DNA from: Rehmannia glutinosa
Taxonomy: Eukaryota; Streptophyta; Magnoliopsida; Lamiales; Orobanchaceae
Direction of reading: 5' to 3'
NCBI GenBank assembly: GCA_016081115.2
Contig: JABTTQ020003410.1
Coordinates: 310,001 to 374,000, forward strand
DNA length: 64,000 bases
Within the stretch, counting starts at the first letter, position 1. Every line of letters starts with the position of its first letter. Made by a program: the position numbers and the translations under genes. The notes below the pieces were generated by a model that was given only the letters and a program-made list of their open reading frames with translations, searched no databases and was not told the DNA's origin. Shown piece by piece: positions 1 to 11,544 of this stretch.

Positions 1-167
1 TCGTGGTTTTTCCCAATTTGGGTTTCACGTAAAAATTCTCGTGTCTTATTTTTATCGTCTTGCACTATTATTCTTGGTTTGGTTCCCATTTTTAATCCGC
101 TAGGTGGGAAAAGATTTTACTATTTCCATTTGTGCGGTGTCATTTATTTTGGCACTCTTTCCCAACA
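1..167 (+). repeat. 5' LTR (3' portion) of copia-1
   Basis: It matches the last 170 bases of the 3' LTR (4541-4710) and ends in the same CCCAACA. The two LTRs differ at a few sites, for example AATCCGCTAGG near 98 against AATCCAAACTAGG near 4637. Confidence 0.93.
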
Positions 168-169
168 AG

Positions 170-182
170 TGGTATCGAGCCA
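170..182 (+). other. Primer binding site, tRNA-iMet type
   Basis: TGGTATCGAGCCA starts 2 bases after the LTR. The canonical plant copia site is TGGTATCAGAGCC; here one A is missing from the CAG. The same one-base loss occurs in the viral primer site at 52563. Confidence 0.85.
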
Positions 183-200
183 CGTTGTTGCGGATTAAAA

Positions 201-960
201 ATGAAGGAATTGACATCTGTTGGTGGGATGTTCAAACTCAGCGGATCCAACTACAATATTTGGAAACCGAGTATGTTGGATCTTCTCTACTGCAAGGATC
301 TTTATTTGCCCTTGAAAGGTGATCTTTGCCAAACCAAAAGATACAAGTGATGACGAGTGGAAAATCTACACAGAAAAAGCGTAGGATATATCCGGCGTTT
401 CCTTGAGCATATCATTTCCCATCATTTTGCTAATGAGGAAAAAGGTGATATTCTATGGAAAAATATTGAAACCATGTTTGAGAGGAAAAATGCCTTGAAC
501 AAAGCTTCTATTATCGAGAAAAATTGTTCGACTCGGATACGGAAGGTGCGAACATGACGGAGCACCTAAACGCGTATCGGTGCGATAAATCAATCTACCA
601 CTATGAAAATATCCTTGATGATAAGGTGATTGCTTTATTGTTGCTCGGCTCGTTACCTGGCGGTTGGGACACGCTTGTAGTGTCGATCAAGAACTCGGCC
701 GAATGGTGAACTGACTATACAGATGGTCAAAGATTGTCTTCTTAATGAAGAGTCGGAAGAAAGGAGTTAGAATATTCTTAGAGTCAAAAGCCTTAGTAGT
801 GAAAATGACAAAGCGGGAAGGAGCAAGTTTAGAGGTTCTCAAAATAAAATAGACAAATCCAGGGGAGGTCCAAATCCAAGAAGGACTTCAAATGTCATTA
901 TTGTGGTGGTCCAAATCACTATGAGAGAGATTGTAGAAAGAAGAAAAGAGATCAAAGGAA
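201..960 (+). pseudogene. gag: copia-1 gag with CCHC zinc knuckle (broken)
   Basis: Gag forms the particle shell and binds the element RNA. The ATG at 201 opens a stretch with the typical copia gag start: a GSNY...W motif within about 25 residues, followed by a leucine-rich YCKDLYLPL stretch. The reading frame changes near 340, 520 and 710. At 893-934 there is a clean nucleocapsid knuckle, CX2CX4HX4C, flanked by lysine and arginine. No single frame covers the gene. Several breaks may be consensus errors rather than mutations, given the CAG/CTG problem seen across this window. Confidence 0.85.
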
Positions 961-1016
961 TGGAAATAATGAAAACAAGATTGATGACAAAAGACACTAC
1001 TACCGCCGCAGCTTGA

Positions 1017-1298
1017 TTGGTGATGTTGTCATTATTTGTGATGATGCTTATGCTTCGATTCTGCATGCCAGACGGATCGATTATTGATTCAGGAGCTTCA
1101 TATCATATCACACCTCTTCGTGATATGTTCACATCATACACCGGTGGCAACTTTGGTAAAGTTAGAATGGACAATCATGGTGTGACGGAGGTCGTTGGCA
1201 TAGGTAACATCATATTGAACACGTCGGGAGCGAGGATCACGCTCGAGGATGTCGGACATATTCGACATTGGCTAAATATTATTTCATGGCAAGCTTGA
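1017..1298 (+). pseudogene. copia-1 aspartic protease fragment
   Basis: An open stretch contains IIDSGASYH, with the catalytic D-S-G-A-S at 1086-1100. It is followed by the beta-rich segment normal for copia proteases and a GxGNI-like stretch. The protease matures the Gag-Pol polyprotein. The frame closes at 1298, where an intact element would run on into the integrase zinc finger. No independent start is expected because the domain is part of a polyprotein. Confidence 0.88.
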
Positions 1299-1439
1299 CG
1301 ATCTTGTTTATGACAATCACTTTGGTGAAGGAAAATGGAAGCTCACCAAAGGCTCTCTCATTGTCGCTAAGGATGAAGCGAGAATTCTCTGTGACGATGC
1401 GCGGCTAGATTATCCAATGGAGAGGTAAATGCGATTGAT

Positions 1440-2160
1440 AAAAGTTCCTCCATTGAGCATAAAAGACTCGGACATCTAAGTCGGAAGGGCTTGGAAGTTC
1501 GACTAGAAAGAAACTTCTCCCGAGGAGGTAACCAAGTATGCCCCTACAAACTTGTGTTGATTGTTTAATTGGAAAACAACACGAGTTGCTTTCAAGAGTT
1601 TTTCACCTTCAAGAAAATCTCATCCACTAGATCTGCAGTGCATCTTGATCTATGCTACATGAAAGATAGAAGTCTTGGTGGTGCAATATATTTTGTAACA
1701 TTTATTGATGATTTCTCTAGAAAAGTCCGGTGTTTTGCTTTGAAATCTAAAGATCAAGTTAAGGTATCTTTAAGAATTTTCAAGCAAGTGTTGAAAGAGA
1801 ATCGGAAAGAAGGAGGCGAGTTCGTCTTGCGACAATGGTGGTGAATATCGGGGTCCATTTGAGCAACATTGCGGGGATCATGGAATCAAACTTGAGAAGA
1901 GTGTTCCAAAAACTCCTCAACATAATGGGGTAGCGAGAAAGAATGAACAAGACAATTTGTGAACGAGTCAAATGTATCTTTGTCACATTCAACCTCGCCC
2001 AAATCCTTTTGGGGTGAAGCAATGAGGATCTGCGAGTTGATCTAATCAATCTTTCTCCATCAGCTCCTCCGGGTGGTGACATTCCGGATAGAGTTTGGTC
2101 GGGAAAGACGTTTCCTACAAACACTTGAGAGTGTTTGGTCTGCAGGCATTCGTGCATATT
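1440..2160 (+). pseudogene. copia-1 integrase (GAG-pre-integrase and DDE core), broken
   Basis: Integrase inserts the cDNA. At about 1453-1500 there is an H-x-RLGH-S-x-x-GL stretch typical of the GAG-pre-integrase finger, followed by a CVDC pair near 1555. The catalytic core begins near 1630 with HLDLC, then FIDDFSRK near 1700. The second acidic motif DNGGEY lies near 1828 and a PQHNGVA-type stretch near 1915. These fall in at least three frames. The DDE residues are recognisable, but the gene cannot encode one protein as read. Confidence 0.88.
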
Positions 2161-2559
2161 CCAAAAAGATGAACGATCAAGCTTGATGACAAGACCAAGT
2201 CATGCATCTTCTTGGGCTATGAAGAATTCGGCTATAGGTTATGGGACCCGATCAACAAGAAGGTTATCGAAGCGGTGATGTTGTATTCCTTGAGGATCGA
2301 GACCATTGAAGATGCCAGGCAGTTGAAAAATCAATCAAATAAATATGTTTCGATGACGTAGATCCGATTTCTTATCCTAGAAATCGAATCACGGGGGAGG
2401 TGTGCAAGAGCAACATCATGATATAATCGGTGATGTTCCTCCGGTTCCACCACAGAAGATGCGCTAGAAGGTCCACGGACAAAGACAACCTTCAACGAGA
2501 TATAGCCCCATGAGTATGTAATGCTCGGCGACGGGGGAGAACCACGAGTTTCGCAGAGG

Positions 2560-3900
2560 CCATATCACATGATCGAAGGATATGTGGATGGAGGCCATGA
2601 AAGAAGAGATGAACTCTTTGCAAGAAAATCACACCTATGACTGGTGAAGCTACCAAAAGGTAAACGTACTCACGAAAAATAAATGGGTGTACGGGTTGAA
2701 GGTTGAAGATCAAGAGCAAAGCTTACAACCAAGGTATAAAGCTAGCTGGTTGTGAAGGATTTGATCGAGGAAGAAGGGTGTTGATTTGAAGAAATTTTCT
2801 CACCAAATGGTGAAGATGTCCTCAATCGAGTTGTTCTTGGGATATCGCCGGTTTGGATCCGGAGATCGAACAACTTGATGTGAAGATCGCATTTCTTCAT
2901 GGAGATTTGAATGAAGAAATCTACATGGAGCAAGGAAGGGTTCAAAGTCAAAAGTAAGGAGAACTTGGTATGCGAGGTTGAAAAAAAAGCATGCGGCTTA
3001 AAACAAGCTCCAAGACAATGGTACAAGAAGTTTGACTCCTTCATGACCGATCATGACTACAACAGGACCGAGCCCGATCTTTGTGTATTCTTTAAGAAAT
3101 TCGGTGATAATGATTTTATCATACTATTATTATATGTGGATGATATCTTTGATTGTAGGTCATGATGCCGAAGATTGAGAAGGTGAAGAAAGAACTTGGC
3201 AAGTCTTTTTGCGATGAAAGACTTAGGATGGCTAAGCAAATCATTGGGATGAAAAACTCAAAAGACAGGGAAAAAAGGGAAGCTTTGGTTATCTCAAGAA
3301 AAATACGTCGAGAAAGTTCTTGAGAGATTCAACATGAGCAAGTCAAACCAAGTCAAGACTCCACTTGCGGGTCACTTCAAGCTCGGTGCAACACAATGTC
3401 CCACAAATGAGGAAGATAAAGCGAGATATGCAAAAGGTACCATATCTTTCGGTTGGCGATTTGATGTATGCTATGGTATGTACTAGACGATATTGCTCAT
3501 GCGATTGGTGTTGTTAGCCGTTTTCTCTCTAATCCGGGGAAAGATCACCGTGCGGTGAAATGGATATTGAGGTATTTAAGAGGTCTTCTAAATATTATCA
3601 AAATTTGGTGATGACCAAATTATACTAGATGGATTCACGGATGCGGATATGGTGGTGATGTTGATTCGGGAAGTCCACATCAGGATACCGATGAGATTTG
3701 CGGGGGAGCTATCTCTTGGCAATCAAAACTTCAAAAATGTGTGGCATTATCGACAACCGAAGCCGAGTACATATTTTGTGACAAAAGCTTTCAAGGAGAT
3801 GTTGTGGTTGAAGAAGTTTCTACGGGGAACTAGACTTGAAGCGGGGAAAAGTACACGCTCTCTTTTGTGTGCCGGAGCGCAATCCACTTGAGTAAGAATT
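2560..3900 (+). pseudogene. copia-1 reverse transcriptase and RNase H (broken)
   Basis: RT signatures appear in order: KWVY near 2685, an FSP-x-VK stretch near 2800, the LDVK-x-AFLHGDL motif near 2873, ACGLKQAP-x-QWYK near 2990 and the catalytic YVDD at 3133-3144. After a frame change come FTDAD near 3637 and a KAFKEMLWLKKFL stretch near 3785, which are RNase H. The domains convert element RNA into cDNA. At least five frame changes are needed to follow the protein. The end grades into untranslated sequence before the purine tract. Confidence 0.9.
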
Positions 3901-4105
3901 CTTCATTCCACTCAAGGTCAAAACACATTGATGTGAGATACCATTGGATTCGAGATGTCTAGATGAAAAGTTGATGCAACTTGATAAAGTTCACACCGAT
4001 GAAAATGGCGCGGATATCTTGTGAAGTCTTTACCAAGAGATAAGTTTGAAACTTGCGAAGTAAAGCGGGTTTGGTTGATTTCCCACATGAGGTGAAGGGG
4101 AGAAT

Positions 4106-4710
4106 TGTTAGTCCACCTCATGGCTTACATCACAAATGGTAGGTAAAAAAAAATATTGTAGCCCAACTTTGTTGAATTTGAAGAAGCGTGGTGGTGAAAA
4201 CTTTGACAAAGTTTTCACATGTTGGAATTTTGATCATTCGATTGTCTATAAAAGGCACCTTGGGCGGACGTTGCGAGAACACACCAACATTCAAGCAATT
4301 AGCAATTGCTTAGAGAAGAGAGAAAATAGAGAGTAGAGTGATTTCTATAAGTGTGTGTTTTGAGTGAAGAAAAAAGAGAAAAATTAGTAGTAATTTTTCA
4401 TTCTCACCAAAAATAGCATTCCTATTTTCTCGGGTATTCCAAGTTAAGTAACTTGAGATATTTTATGTATCCCCTATTTTTAGGGAGAAATATTGTAAGC
4501 CTACTATACATTTAGTGGAGGATTTATCCGGACTACGGTCTCGTGGTTTTCCCAATTTGGGTTTCCACGTAAAAATTCTTGTGTCCTATTTTTTATCGTC
4601 TTGCACTATTATTCTTGGTTTGGTTCCCATTTTTAATCCAAACTAGGTGGGAAAAGATTTTACTATTTCCACTGTGTCGGTGTCATTTATTTTGGCACTC
4701 TTTCCCAACA
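4106..4710 (+). repeat. 3' LTR of copia-1
   Basis: It begins TGTTAG after the purine-rich stretch GGTGAAGGGGAGAA (polypurine tract, about 4091-4104) and ends CCCAACA, giving a 605 bp LTR with TG...CA ends. Its last 170 bases repeat the window start. Confidence 0.92.
4247..4254 (+). promoter_or_regulatory. LTR TATA box
   Basis: TATAAAAG lies in the first quarter of the 3' LTR, with an AT-to-GC transition just downstream. Position fits the U3 promoter of a copia LTR. Confidence 0.6.
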
Positions 4711-5431
4711 TAATTAAGGTTGCATTTGGATGAGAGAATTTTAATTTAGGAGAGAATTTCGGTGAAGCGTGAAGGACTTCAAATGACTCTAAATAGTTTG
4801 AAATTGAGATCCTTCAAAATGACTCCAAAATAGTTTTCAAAGATTTGAAATTCATTATAAAATGACTTTATCCAAATAACCTCAATAGACTTGTTATTAT
4901 GATTTTGAAATCATTAGCTCCAAATCCATAGAACTAAAAGAAATCATTTTGTAAACTAAATAACAATAAAGATTATGGAAACATGCCTCTATGTCATGAA
5001 ATATGCATTCTAAATTATAAATTTGATAGGAGTATTTTAGTGTAATATTTATTGTGGATATTTGTTAGATTCTTAGATGCATATTACATTAATGGTGGTA
5101 TTTTGTGATATTTGGTGATTTTAGGTTGAAGGTAAAGAATTATGGAAGAGTTTGAAGAAAAGTGAAATTAGGATGACTAATTTGCACTTGAAATATCACG
5201 CAGGCATGCACTAGTCAAAGTGGAAGTTAGGAAATGTCTTTGAAGGATTACAAAGTTGCACTCTTGTAACCGCGTGGACATACGATAGACGAAGGGGAAA
5301 TCAAAAGATATCTTTGCAAAAATTTAAGAGTTGCTTTGTTGATAGCACGTGGCAAGCGAAAAAAAGACATCTTTGGATTTTTGTGCTTGATTGTTATAAA
5401 ATACTCATGGGATTTAATTCTATTTCGTTAG
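4711..5431. other. AT-rich DNA with a possible MITE and an old LTR-like stretch
   Basis: No coding sequence is evident. 4720-4960 starts GGTTGCATTTGGATGAG and contains many TTTGAAAT/ATTTCAAA words, a style common in hAT or Mutator MITEs, but I could not find both ends. 5025-5431 resembles the start of a gypsy LTR (TTGATAGGAGTATTTTAG) and is continued after the Athila insertion at 10626. Confidence 0.35.
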
Positions 5432-5436
5432 ACTAG
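5432..5436. repeat. TSD ACTAG, left copy
   Basis: ACTAG directly precedes the LTR end here and directly follows the other LTR at 10621-10625. Confidence 0.9.
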
Positions 5437-6864
5437 TGTTCGCCTTATTTTTAGCTTCACCGCAAGTGTACGGTGTAGTTTATAGAATAGGGTAAGCAAG
5501 GTCGTATCCACGGAGACTAATAAATTAATGCGCTAAGTATTGAACTAAGATAGCCTTATTTTTATTTAGACGGTCAAAATTGAATGATTGTTGTGGAAGA
5601 AAAGACAAGATAACCACAAAAACACAAGATGAAAATAATAGTGGAATTATCAAGGGAAATGAAATGGATTCCGGGTTATGGTTTCAATTAATATTCCTCT
5701 TGTTTTACGATTTAATCAAAGCCAAAGTTATTATCAATACACCTATAAGACGATCACAGTATTTTATCCTCCATCTCGAGATGTATATAAAGTGTAGATT
5801 GAAATATCTATGCTAGTATCTCTACTCAACATAAGATACACAACTCCCAAATGCACAAAAGATCAAATATCCTCACAAATATTCACAAACCTCTCGATTA
5901 TGCAAATATTCATGTCAAGTACTCAAGATCTAATATTGAAACTCATCTCTCGAATTATGAATCAATATATCAAACATGTTAAATCATTGGCCAAATGATA
6001 AAACAAGAATAAGAACAAAGTACTCAAATAGGCTTCAAGACAATAACTTCAATTAAGATTAAAACAATCAACAAGAGTTCAATTAATCTACTTTCAAAAC
6101 CCGGAAATCACAAGAAATTTAGCTACCCATTATAAATAAACAACTCATAGACAAATTGTTCATCTTCATAAGAAACTAAAATGAAAGATTAAAGCACAAA
6201 GAATGAGAAAACTTAGGGAAATGGATAATCTCTCGATTAATCTTCAATCCTCAAGCTCCGATTCGACCCGATTCTTCCCTTGATTCTTCCTTGATGAAAT
6301 TGATGTGTTTCTTGTGTTCTTGGGTGTATTCAGCCTTTCCTCCATACCCTAGATCAAGCCTCCCATGTATCTATTTATAGCCCCTCAAAAGTTCAAGAAA
6401 TAGGTGGAAGAACTTAGGAATTTCCGTCCAGGGGCGCTGCCGCGCCCAACACGTGAATTTTGGAGTGAATTTGTCTTGGCGCTGCCGCAGCGCCCGCCCG
6501 AGTTTTTCACCCACCAAATGTTGGAATTTGCTTTTGAGCCCTTCTTCAAAGTTGTAGCTCTATCTCTTAGCTTTCCATAGCCACTTGAATCATCTCAATA
6601 TCAATTTTGTAGAGAGTTATGGCCAAAATACGAAATGCTGCCAGTGATGGAAATTTCAGACAGCGTTTGGACGTTTCTTCAAATCAATCTCTCTTTGTTT
6701 GCTCGTTTGTACTTCTTTTGATACACAATTCATTACTATGACTATAAACTCAATATAATTGGCTCTCAACATGGCTTGGCTACTCAAATGACTCAAAATA
6801 CTCAAAAACAACACAAAACTCAAGTCTTGGAAGCCCAAATCAATGGTATAAAACCAAGTGAACA
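5437..6864 (-). repeat. 3' LTR of the Athila-type element
   Basis: It is 1428 bp with TG...CA ends. A TATAAATAG box reads on the minus strand at 6372-6380, and a GC-rich inverted-repeat block lies upstream of it at about 6430-6500. The polypurine tract (minus strand AAGTTTGGAGGTATT) adjoins at 6865-6880. Confidence 0.93.
6372..6380 (-). promoter_or_regulatory. LTR TATA box
   Basis: The minus strand reads CTATAAATA, about 60 bp downstream of the GC-rich block. The other LTR has the equivalent at 10140-10147. Confidence 0.6.
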
Positions 6865-8345
6865 AATACCTCCAAACTTAAACTGTTGGCCGCCCCGGTC
6901 AACACTTTTAAAAACAAGACAAAACATGACTGGGAGTAATGAAAAGTTGAACGCACAACAACTCCATAAAATTTTGTATTGTTCATTGTAGGTATCAAGC
7001 AAACGAATTAACAAGCCTCAAACATCTAACATAGAGCACATATTAAAGAAACCATGGTAAATGCTAAGAATTACACCTCACAAAGATCAAGTGTATACTC
7101 TCATCTCGAATGAATATAGGACGTGTTTACGCTCAATTCAATTCAATATTGCAGAATTACCATAGGCTTGCAAATCGTCTCATATCTCCGCCATTAGGAT
7201 GTATGCAAAATTGTGAATCAAAAAGGACTTTTTTCCTTTGGTTGTAATGAAGGCTCTTTGGTTGGGGTAGGAAAATATGGATAGAGTGACTCAAACTCGA
7301 GCGTATAGACCGGTGAGCATATAATTCATCTACATTAAAGCTCAATATGCTACTCAAATCACCTCTCATTTTCACCAACTCTTCTTATCTCCATCCCCTT
7401 TATTTTGTAAACTCAACCATTCACATTACAATTTTTAACCTCCAAGTTCATTCAAAGAAAACTCATTCATCGATCTATTTTTTTTTTTTTTTTACTCTTA
7501 TATGAGTTTTCAACATTTCATATCTCCTTTTTCTTTCTCTTTTGTTCTCATCAACCAACTATAACATCACCTTCTAACATTTTGATTTCACCCATTCACC
7601 CTTATTCAATTCCTTTACTCAATGCTATACGCTCAAGTGTTGGGTAAAAGATTTATCAAGTTAAGGCTTGAATTGTGGCTATTAAAAATTAGGCAATAGG
7701 CTCAAGTTGGCTAACTAGGGATTTCAATATCATCATTAGGTAAGCAAAAGGCTTGAAGGGCTAACAAAATGGCCTTTGATCATTTTCACTTCGCATACTA
7801 CATGTGACCTTGACAGAGATGCGAGTAAGTTATAGAATTCTAACAACATGAATGATACACTCAAATCACAAACAAGACTGCATATGATGAAAGCAGTAAA
7901 GGCTCAAAAGCTCACAGGCTTGTAAATATGTAATTCAAAGCATCAAACCAAGTTTTCCATCTTAACATGCTCAATGTTATCTATTTATGGCTCAATCAAC
8001 TCATGCTCAACACTCAATCCAAACAATACAAAATTTTCAAAATCAATCACAAGTTACAATCAAGAGATTAACTCACTCCCTAAAATCTATGAAAGCAATA
8101 AACATGCTACTAATGCAAATGCAACTTAAAATGCTCTACATGCAACTATATGAAAACACACAAACAAATGCAATTTTTTTTTACACACTTCAAATCAAAA
8201 TACTCACACATTTCAAATCAAAATACTAACTCTTCCCCCAAACTTGAATGAAATTATATCGAAACAAGGGAAAAGATAGAATTTCAAGAAAGAAAAATGT
8301 GAAGTTACCATTGGGTTGCCTCCCAACAAGCGCTAGATTTACCGT
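6865..8345 (-). other. Noncoding interior of the Athila-type element
   Basis: No credible protein is seen in either direction. On the minus strand it runs from the gag remnant to the polypurine tract. At about 8230-8245 there is a second purine run (minus strand CAAGTTTGGGGGAAG). At 8310-8330 is the GGGTTGCCTCCCAA-type motif that is common downstream of Athila/Tat coding regions. A T-run sits at 7472-7492. Confidence 0.7.
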
Positions 8346-9026
8346 CTATAGCTCGACGTATGAATTGGTGCCTCCCTTGAATGCATATATTAGTTGCTTT
8401 GGGTCATGGTCAAGTGCCATATTTGCCTTACTTGCACCTAATAATGCATACTTGGGGTGTCCAAGCAAGGATTTGAGTCCTGGCGTAGGAATATCTTGAT
8501 GTGGTTTACGTGTATGTTGTTCGTTTGCATACGTATGATCGTATTTTTCTCGCACGAACGCTCATTCGTACACGCTTGGGTTGTGTGTTCCTTGTCCTGT
8601 TTTTGTTCCTTTTCAGCGCCACATACTATTTGACCGTGCATAGACATACAATCTGTGTGTGGTTCTGAACTTTCTTGCTCTTCCAGGATCTTCAACTCCT
8701 CGTATTCGGTATCATTCCTTCGATGAATGACACTATATTGTTCCTTCGAGTTGGCTTCAGTGGTGCTTAAAAATTGGCTCTTTTGATGTTGCCCACCAAC
8801 TATTGTAACTAATTGGCCCATTTGAGTCTCGAGATTTTTCAATTGTGAATCCATAGTATTGGCCAATTGTGTCAATTGCAACTTCATCTTGTCCATCTTT
8901 GCTTCGTTTTTTGGTAAGGCTATTTCCCATTTCCCTCATGAATAAATTTATTTGACTCATAAATGAAGTCGTTTGATTCATGAATGAAATGAGGGCGTCT
9001 TCCAAAGATGGTTTTGCCTCTTCCAT
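8346..9026 (-). pseudogene. gag: Athila-type gag remnant fused to a pre-RT linker
   Basis: Two overlapping minus-strand frames meet here. The first (9026-8757) carries FMNQT/FMSQIN/FMREMG repeats. The second (8896-8346) contains SQLKNLETQMGQL, a hallmark near the end of Athila/Tat Gag, and an EANSKEQ stretch shortly after. It then passes directly to a GLKSLLGHPKYALLGASK stretch, like the linker that normally lies just before RT. The protease is therefore deleted. Nothing of RT follows. Gag would bind element RNA, but this copy is not functional as read. Confidence 0.8.
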
Positions 9027-9181
9027 CCGAATAGGTGCACCTATACCAATTCAAAGAAACAAATCAAGCATTGTAGAAGTAGAATTTACAAAAGAAAAAT
9101 GAAATAAAAATAAAAAAAATGTCTAAATTAAGAATAATTCTATCTATCGCAATATTAGCACCAAAAATTATATTAGTCAAG

Positions 9182-9197
9182 AACGGCGCCAAAAACT
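9182..9197 (-). other. Primer binding site, tRNA-Asp type
   Basis: The minus strand reads AGTTTTTGGCGCCGTT directly inside the LTR. TGGCGCCGTT matches the tRNA-Asp-primed site typical of Athila/Tat elements; the rest of the usual site (GCCGGGGA) is not conserved. Confidence 0.85.
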
Positions 9198-10620
9198 TGT
9201 TCGCCTTATTTCTAGCTTCACCGCAAGTGTACGGTGTAGTTTATAGAATAGGGTAAGCAAGGTCGTATCCACGAAGACTAATAAATTAATGCGCTAAGTA
9301 TTGAACTAAGATAGCCTTATTTTTATTTAGGCGGTCAAAATTGAATGATTGTTGTGGAAGAAAAGACAAGATAACCACAAAAACACAAGATGAAAATAAT
9401 AGTGGAATTATCAAGGGAAATGAAATGGATTCCCGGGTTATGGTTTCAATTAATATTCCTCTTGTTTTACGATTTAATCAAAGCCAAAGTTATTATCAAT
9501 ACACATATAAGACGATCACAAACGGTATTTTATCCTCCATCTCGAGATGTATATAAAGTGTAGATTGAAATATCTATGCTAGTATCTCTACTCAACATAA
9601 GATACACAACTCCCAAATGCACAAAAGATCAAATATCCTCACAAATATTCACAAACCTCTCGATTATGCAAATATTCATGTCAAGTACTCAAGATCTAAT
9701 ATTGAAACTCATCTCTCGAATTATGAATCAATATATCAAACATGTTAAATCATTGGCCAAATGATAAAACAAGAATAAGAACAAAGTACTCAAATAGGCT
9801 TCAAGACAATAACTTCAATTAAGATTAAAACAATCAACAAGAGTTCAATTAATCTACTTCCAAAACCCGGAAATCACAAGAAATTTAGCTACCCATTATA
9901 AATAAACAACTCATAGACAAATTGTTCATCTTCATAAGAAACTAAAATGAAAGATTAAAGCACAAAGAATGAGAAAACTTAGGGAAATGGATAATCTCTC
10001 GATTAATCTTCAATCCTCAAGCTCCGATTCGACCCGATTCTTCCCTTGATTCTTCCTTGATGAAATTGATGTGTTTCTTGTGTTCTTGGGTGTATTCCCA
10101 GCCTTTCCTTCATACCCTAGATCAAGCCTCCCATGTATGTATTTATAGCCCCTCAAAAGTTCATGAAATAGGTGGAAGAACTTAGGAATTTTCGTCGCCC
10201 AACACGTGAATTTTAGAGTGTTTTGCCCTGTCTTGGGCGCTGCGGCGCCCGCCAGAGTTTTTCACCCACCAAATGTTGGAATTTGCTTTTGAGCCCTTCT
10301 TCAAAGTTGTAGCTCTATCTCTTAGCTTTCCATAGCCACTTGAATCATCTCAATATCAATTTTGTAGAGAGAGTTATGGCCAAAATACGAAATGCTGCCA
10401 GTGATGGAAATTTGGGACGCGTTTGGACGTTTCTTCAAATCAATCTCTCTTTGTTTGCTCGTTTGTACTTCTTTTGATACACAATTCATTACTATGACTA
10501 TAAACTCAATATAATTGGCTCTCAACATGGCTTGGCTACTCAAATGACTCAAAATACTCAAAAACAACACAAAACTCAAGTCTTGGAAACCCAAATCAAT
10601 GGTATAAAACCAAGTGAACA
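9198..10620 (-). repeat. 5' LTR of the Athila-type element
   Basis: It is 1423 bp and near-identical to 5437-6864. A short stretch near 10195 is missing relative to the other copy (around 6425-6445), inside the GC-rich block. TSD ACTAG follows at 10621. Confidence 0.93.
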
Positions 10621-10625
10621 ACTAG

Positions 10626-11536
10626 TTTCAGACATTTTATTAGGTTTTAGAAAGTAAATTATATTATATTAGGATTTTTTTAGGATGTTACATGAAAGTC
10701 ACAGGGAGTTATTTTCAGTTTTCTCGTGAAAACTGCAATTGAGCTCTCTTTAAGAGAGAGAAATCTGTAGGATTCTTTACACACCATTACACCATTTCAT
10801 TCCATAACACTCACATCATCTTCATCAGGACTCCATAATTTCTTCCATGTATAACCTGTAAGTTTTTAATTTTCTAGTTGAAGGATTCTATAAACATTGA
10901 ATCTATGTTATTGTAAGATCTAATTGCTTTTCATAACTAGGTACTATGCGTTTTAAAGTCTATGATTATTTATAACATGGTCTATTATTTGATTTGACTT
11001 GATAATCTACTTCTAATTAAAATGCCAATTAGTAATTGTTTGTTTGTATTAATCAAGTGGCGAATGACACAATTTCAAGGCCTCGCAAGCATTCGTATAT
11101 CTGTCATAAGTATAAATAGTCTAATTTAAATGAACCCGCTTGTGTGTTTGTTAATTAGAATTGGGTCTCTAAATCCTACAAGCTTCTCTAGGGTTGTCTT
11201 TTTTATTAGAGAAGTAATGAGCAAACTTCTATTGATTACCGATAAAGTACGGATAGATTAGTTGTTTGGTGGTCGTTGAATGCTTACAACCAGTTTATTT
11301 ATGAAAATATTTGAGTTTATATATTATTGTATCGATGATCAATAACATGAATCAAGATGGAAACAAATCATTTGGCTATAAGCTACATTATATTGATTTT
11401 TTCTCATTAATATGCATTGTTATTTAATTTCGGTTTTCTTGATTTCTGTGAACTTATGGGAGTTTCAAAGCTCATTCTACTAAACAAAATAAGAAAACCA
11501 TTTTCGTGACACTATTTTTATAGATTATGGAGTATG
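10626..11536. other. Pre-insertion DNA without a recognised gene
   Basis: This continues 5025-5431 once the Athila insertion is removed. It has CT-rich tracts (10780-10850) and a GTAAG that could be mistaken for a splice donor. No open frame or family could be assigned. It may be the second half of an old gypsy LTR. Confidence 0.35.
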
Positions 11537-11544
11537 CTTTTGGC
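11537..11544. repeat. TSD CTTTTGGC of the hAT element, left copy
   Basis: The same 8 bases follow the right end at 21950-21957. An 8-bp TSD is the hAT signature. Confidence 0.9.

Larger units (their letters stand above)
1..4710 (+). mobile_element. Ty1/copia LTR retrotransposon, 5' end cut by window
   Basis: The first 167 bases match 4541-4710, so the window opens inside the 5' LTR of an element whose 3' LTR ends at 4710. Between them, in the copia order, lie gag, CCHC knuckle, DSGAS protease, integrase, reverse transcriptase with YVDD, and RNase H. Integrase before RT is diagnostic of Ty1/copia. The primer site after the 5' LTR and a purine tract before the 3' LTR complete the structure. 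All protein domains are frame-broken. The outer 5' flank is missing, so no TSD can be checked. Domain style resembles the Tork/Tnt1 group, but the lineage is a guess. Confidence 0.93.
5437..10620 (-). mobile_element. Non-autonomous Athila-type Ty3/gypsy element
   Basis: Two nearly identical LTRs of about 1.4 kb (5437-6864 and 9198-10620) enclose only 2.33 kb. The element lies on the minus strand: its 5' LTR is at the right. Directly inside that LTR is a TGGCGCCGTT primer site, the tRNA-Asp-type site of Athila/Tat elements. Inside is a short gag-derived region and no protease, RT, RNase H or integrase. The 5-bp TSD ACTAG is perfect. Both LTRs start TGTTCACTTGG and end GGCGAACA on the minus strand. 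It is a complete insertion of a deletion derivative that must have been mobilised by another element. Confidence 0.93.

Noticed and set aside
170..182. Possible tRNA-Met gene fragment
   Set aside because: Only the primer-complementary bases are present next to an LTR; no tRNA arms follow.
5580..5998. Short frames repeated at 9341-9764
   Set aside because: They fall within the two LTRs of the Athila-type element and repeat only because the LTRs are duplicated.
10780..10880. 5' UTR and splice donor of a host gene (CTGTAAG)
   Set aside because: No coding exon follows; the sequence continues an LTR-like stretch split by the Athila insertion.
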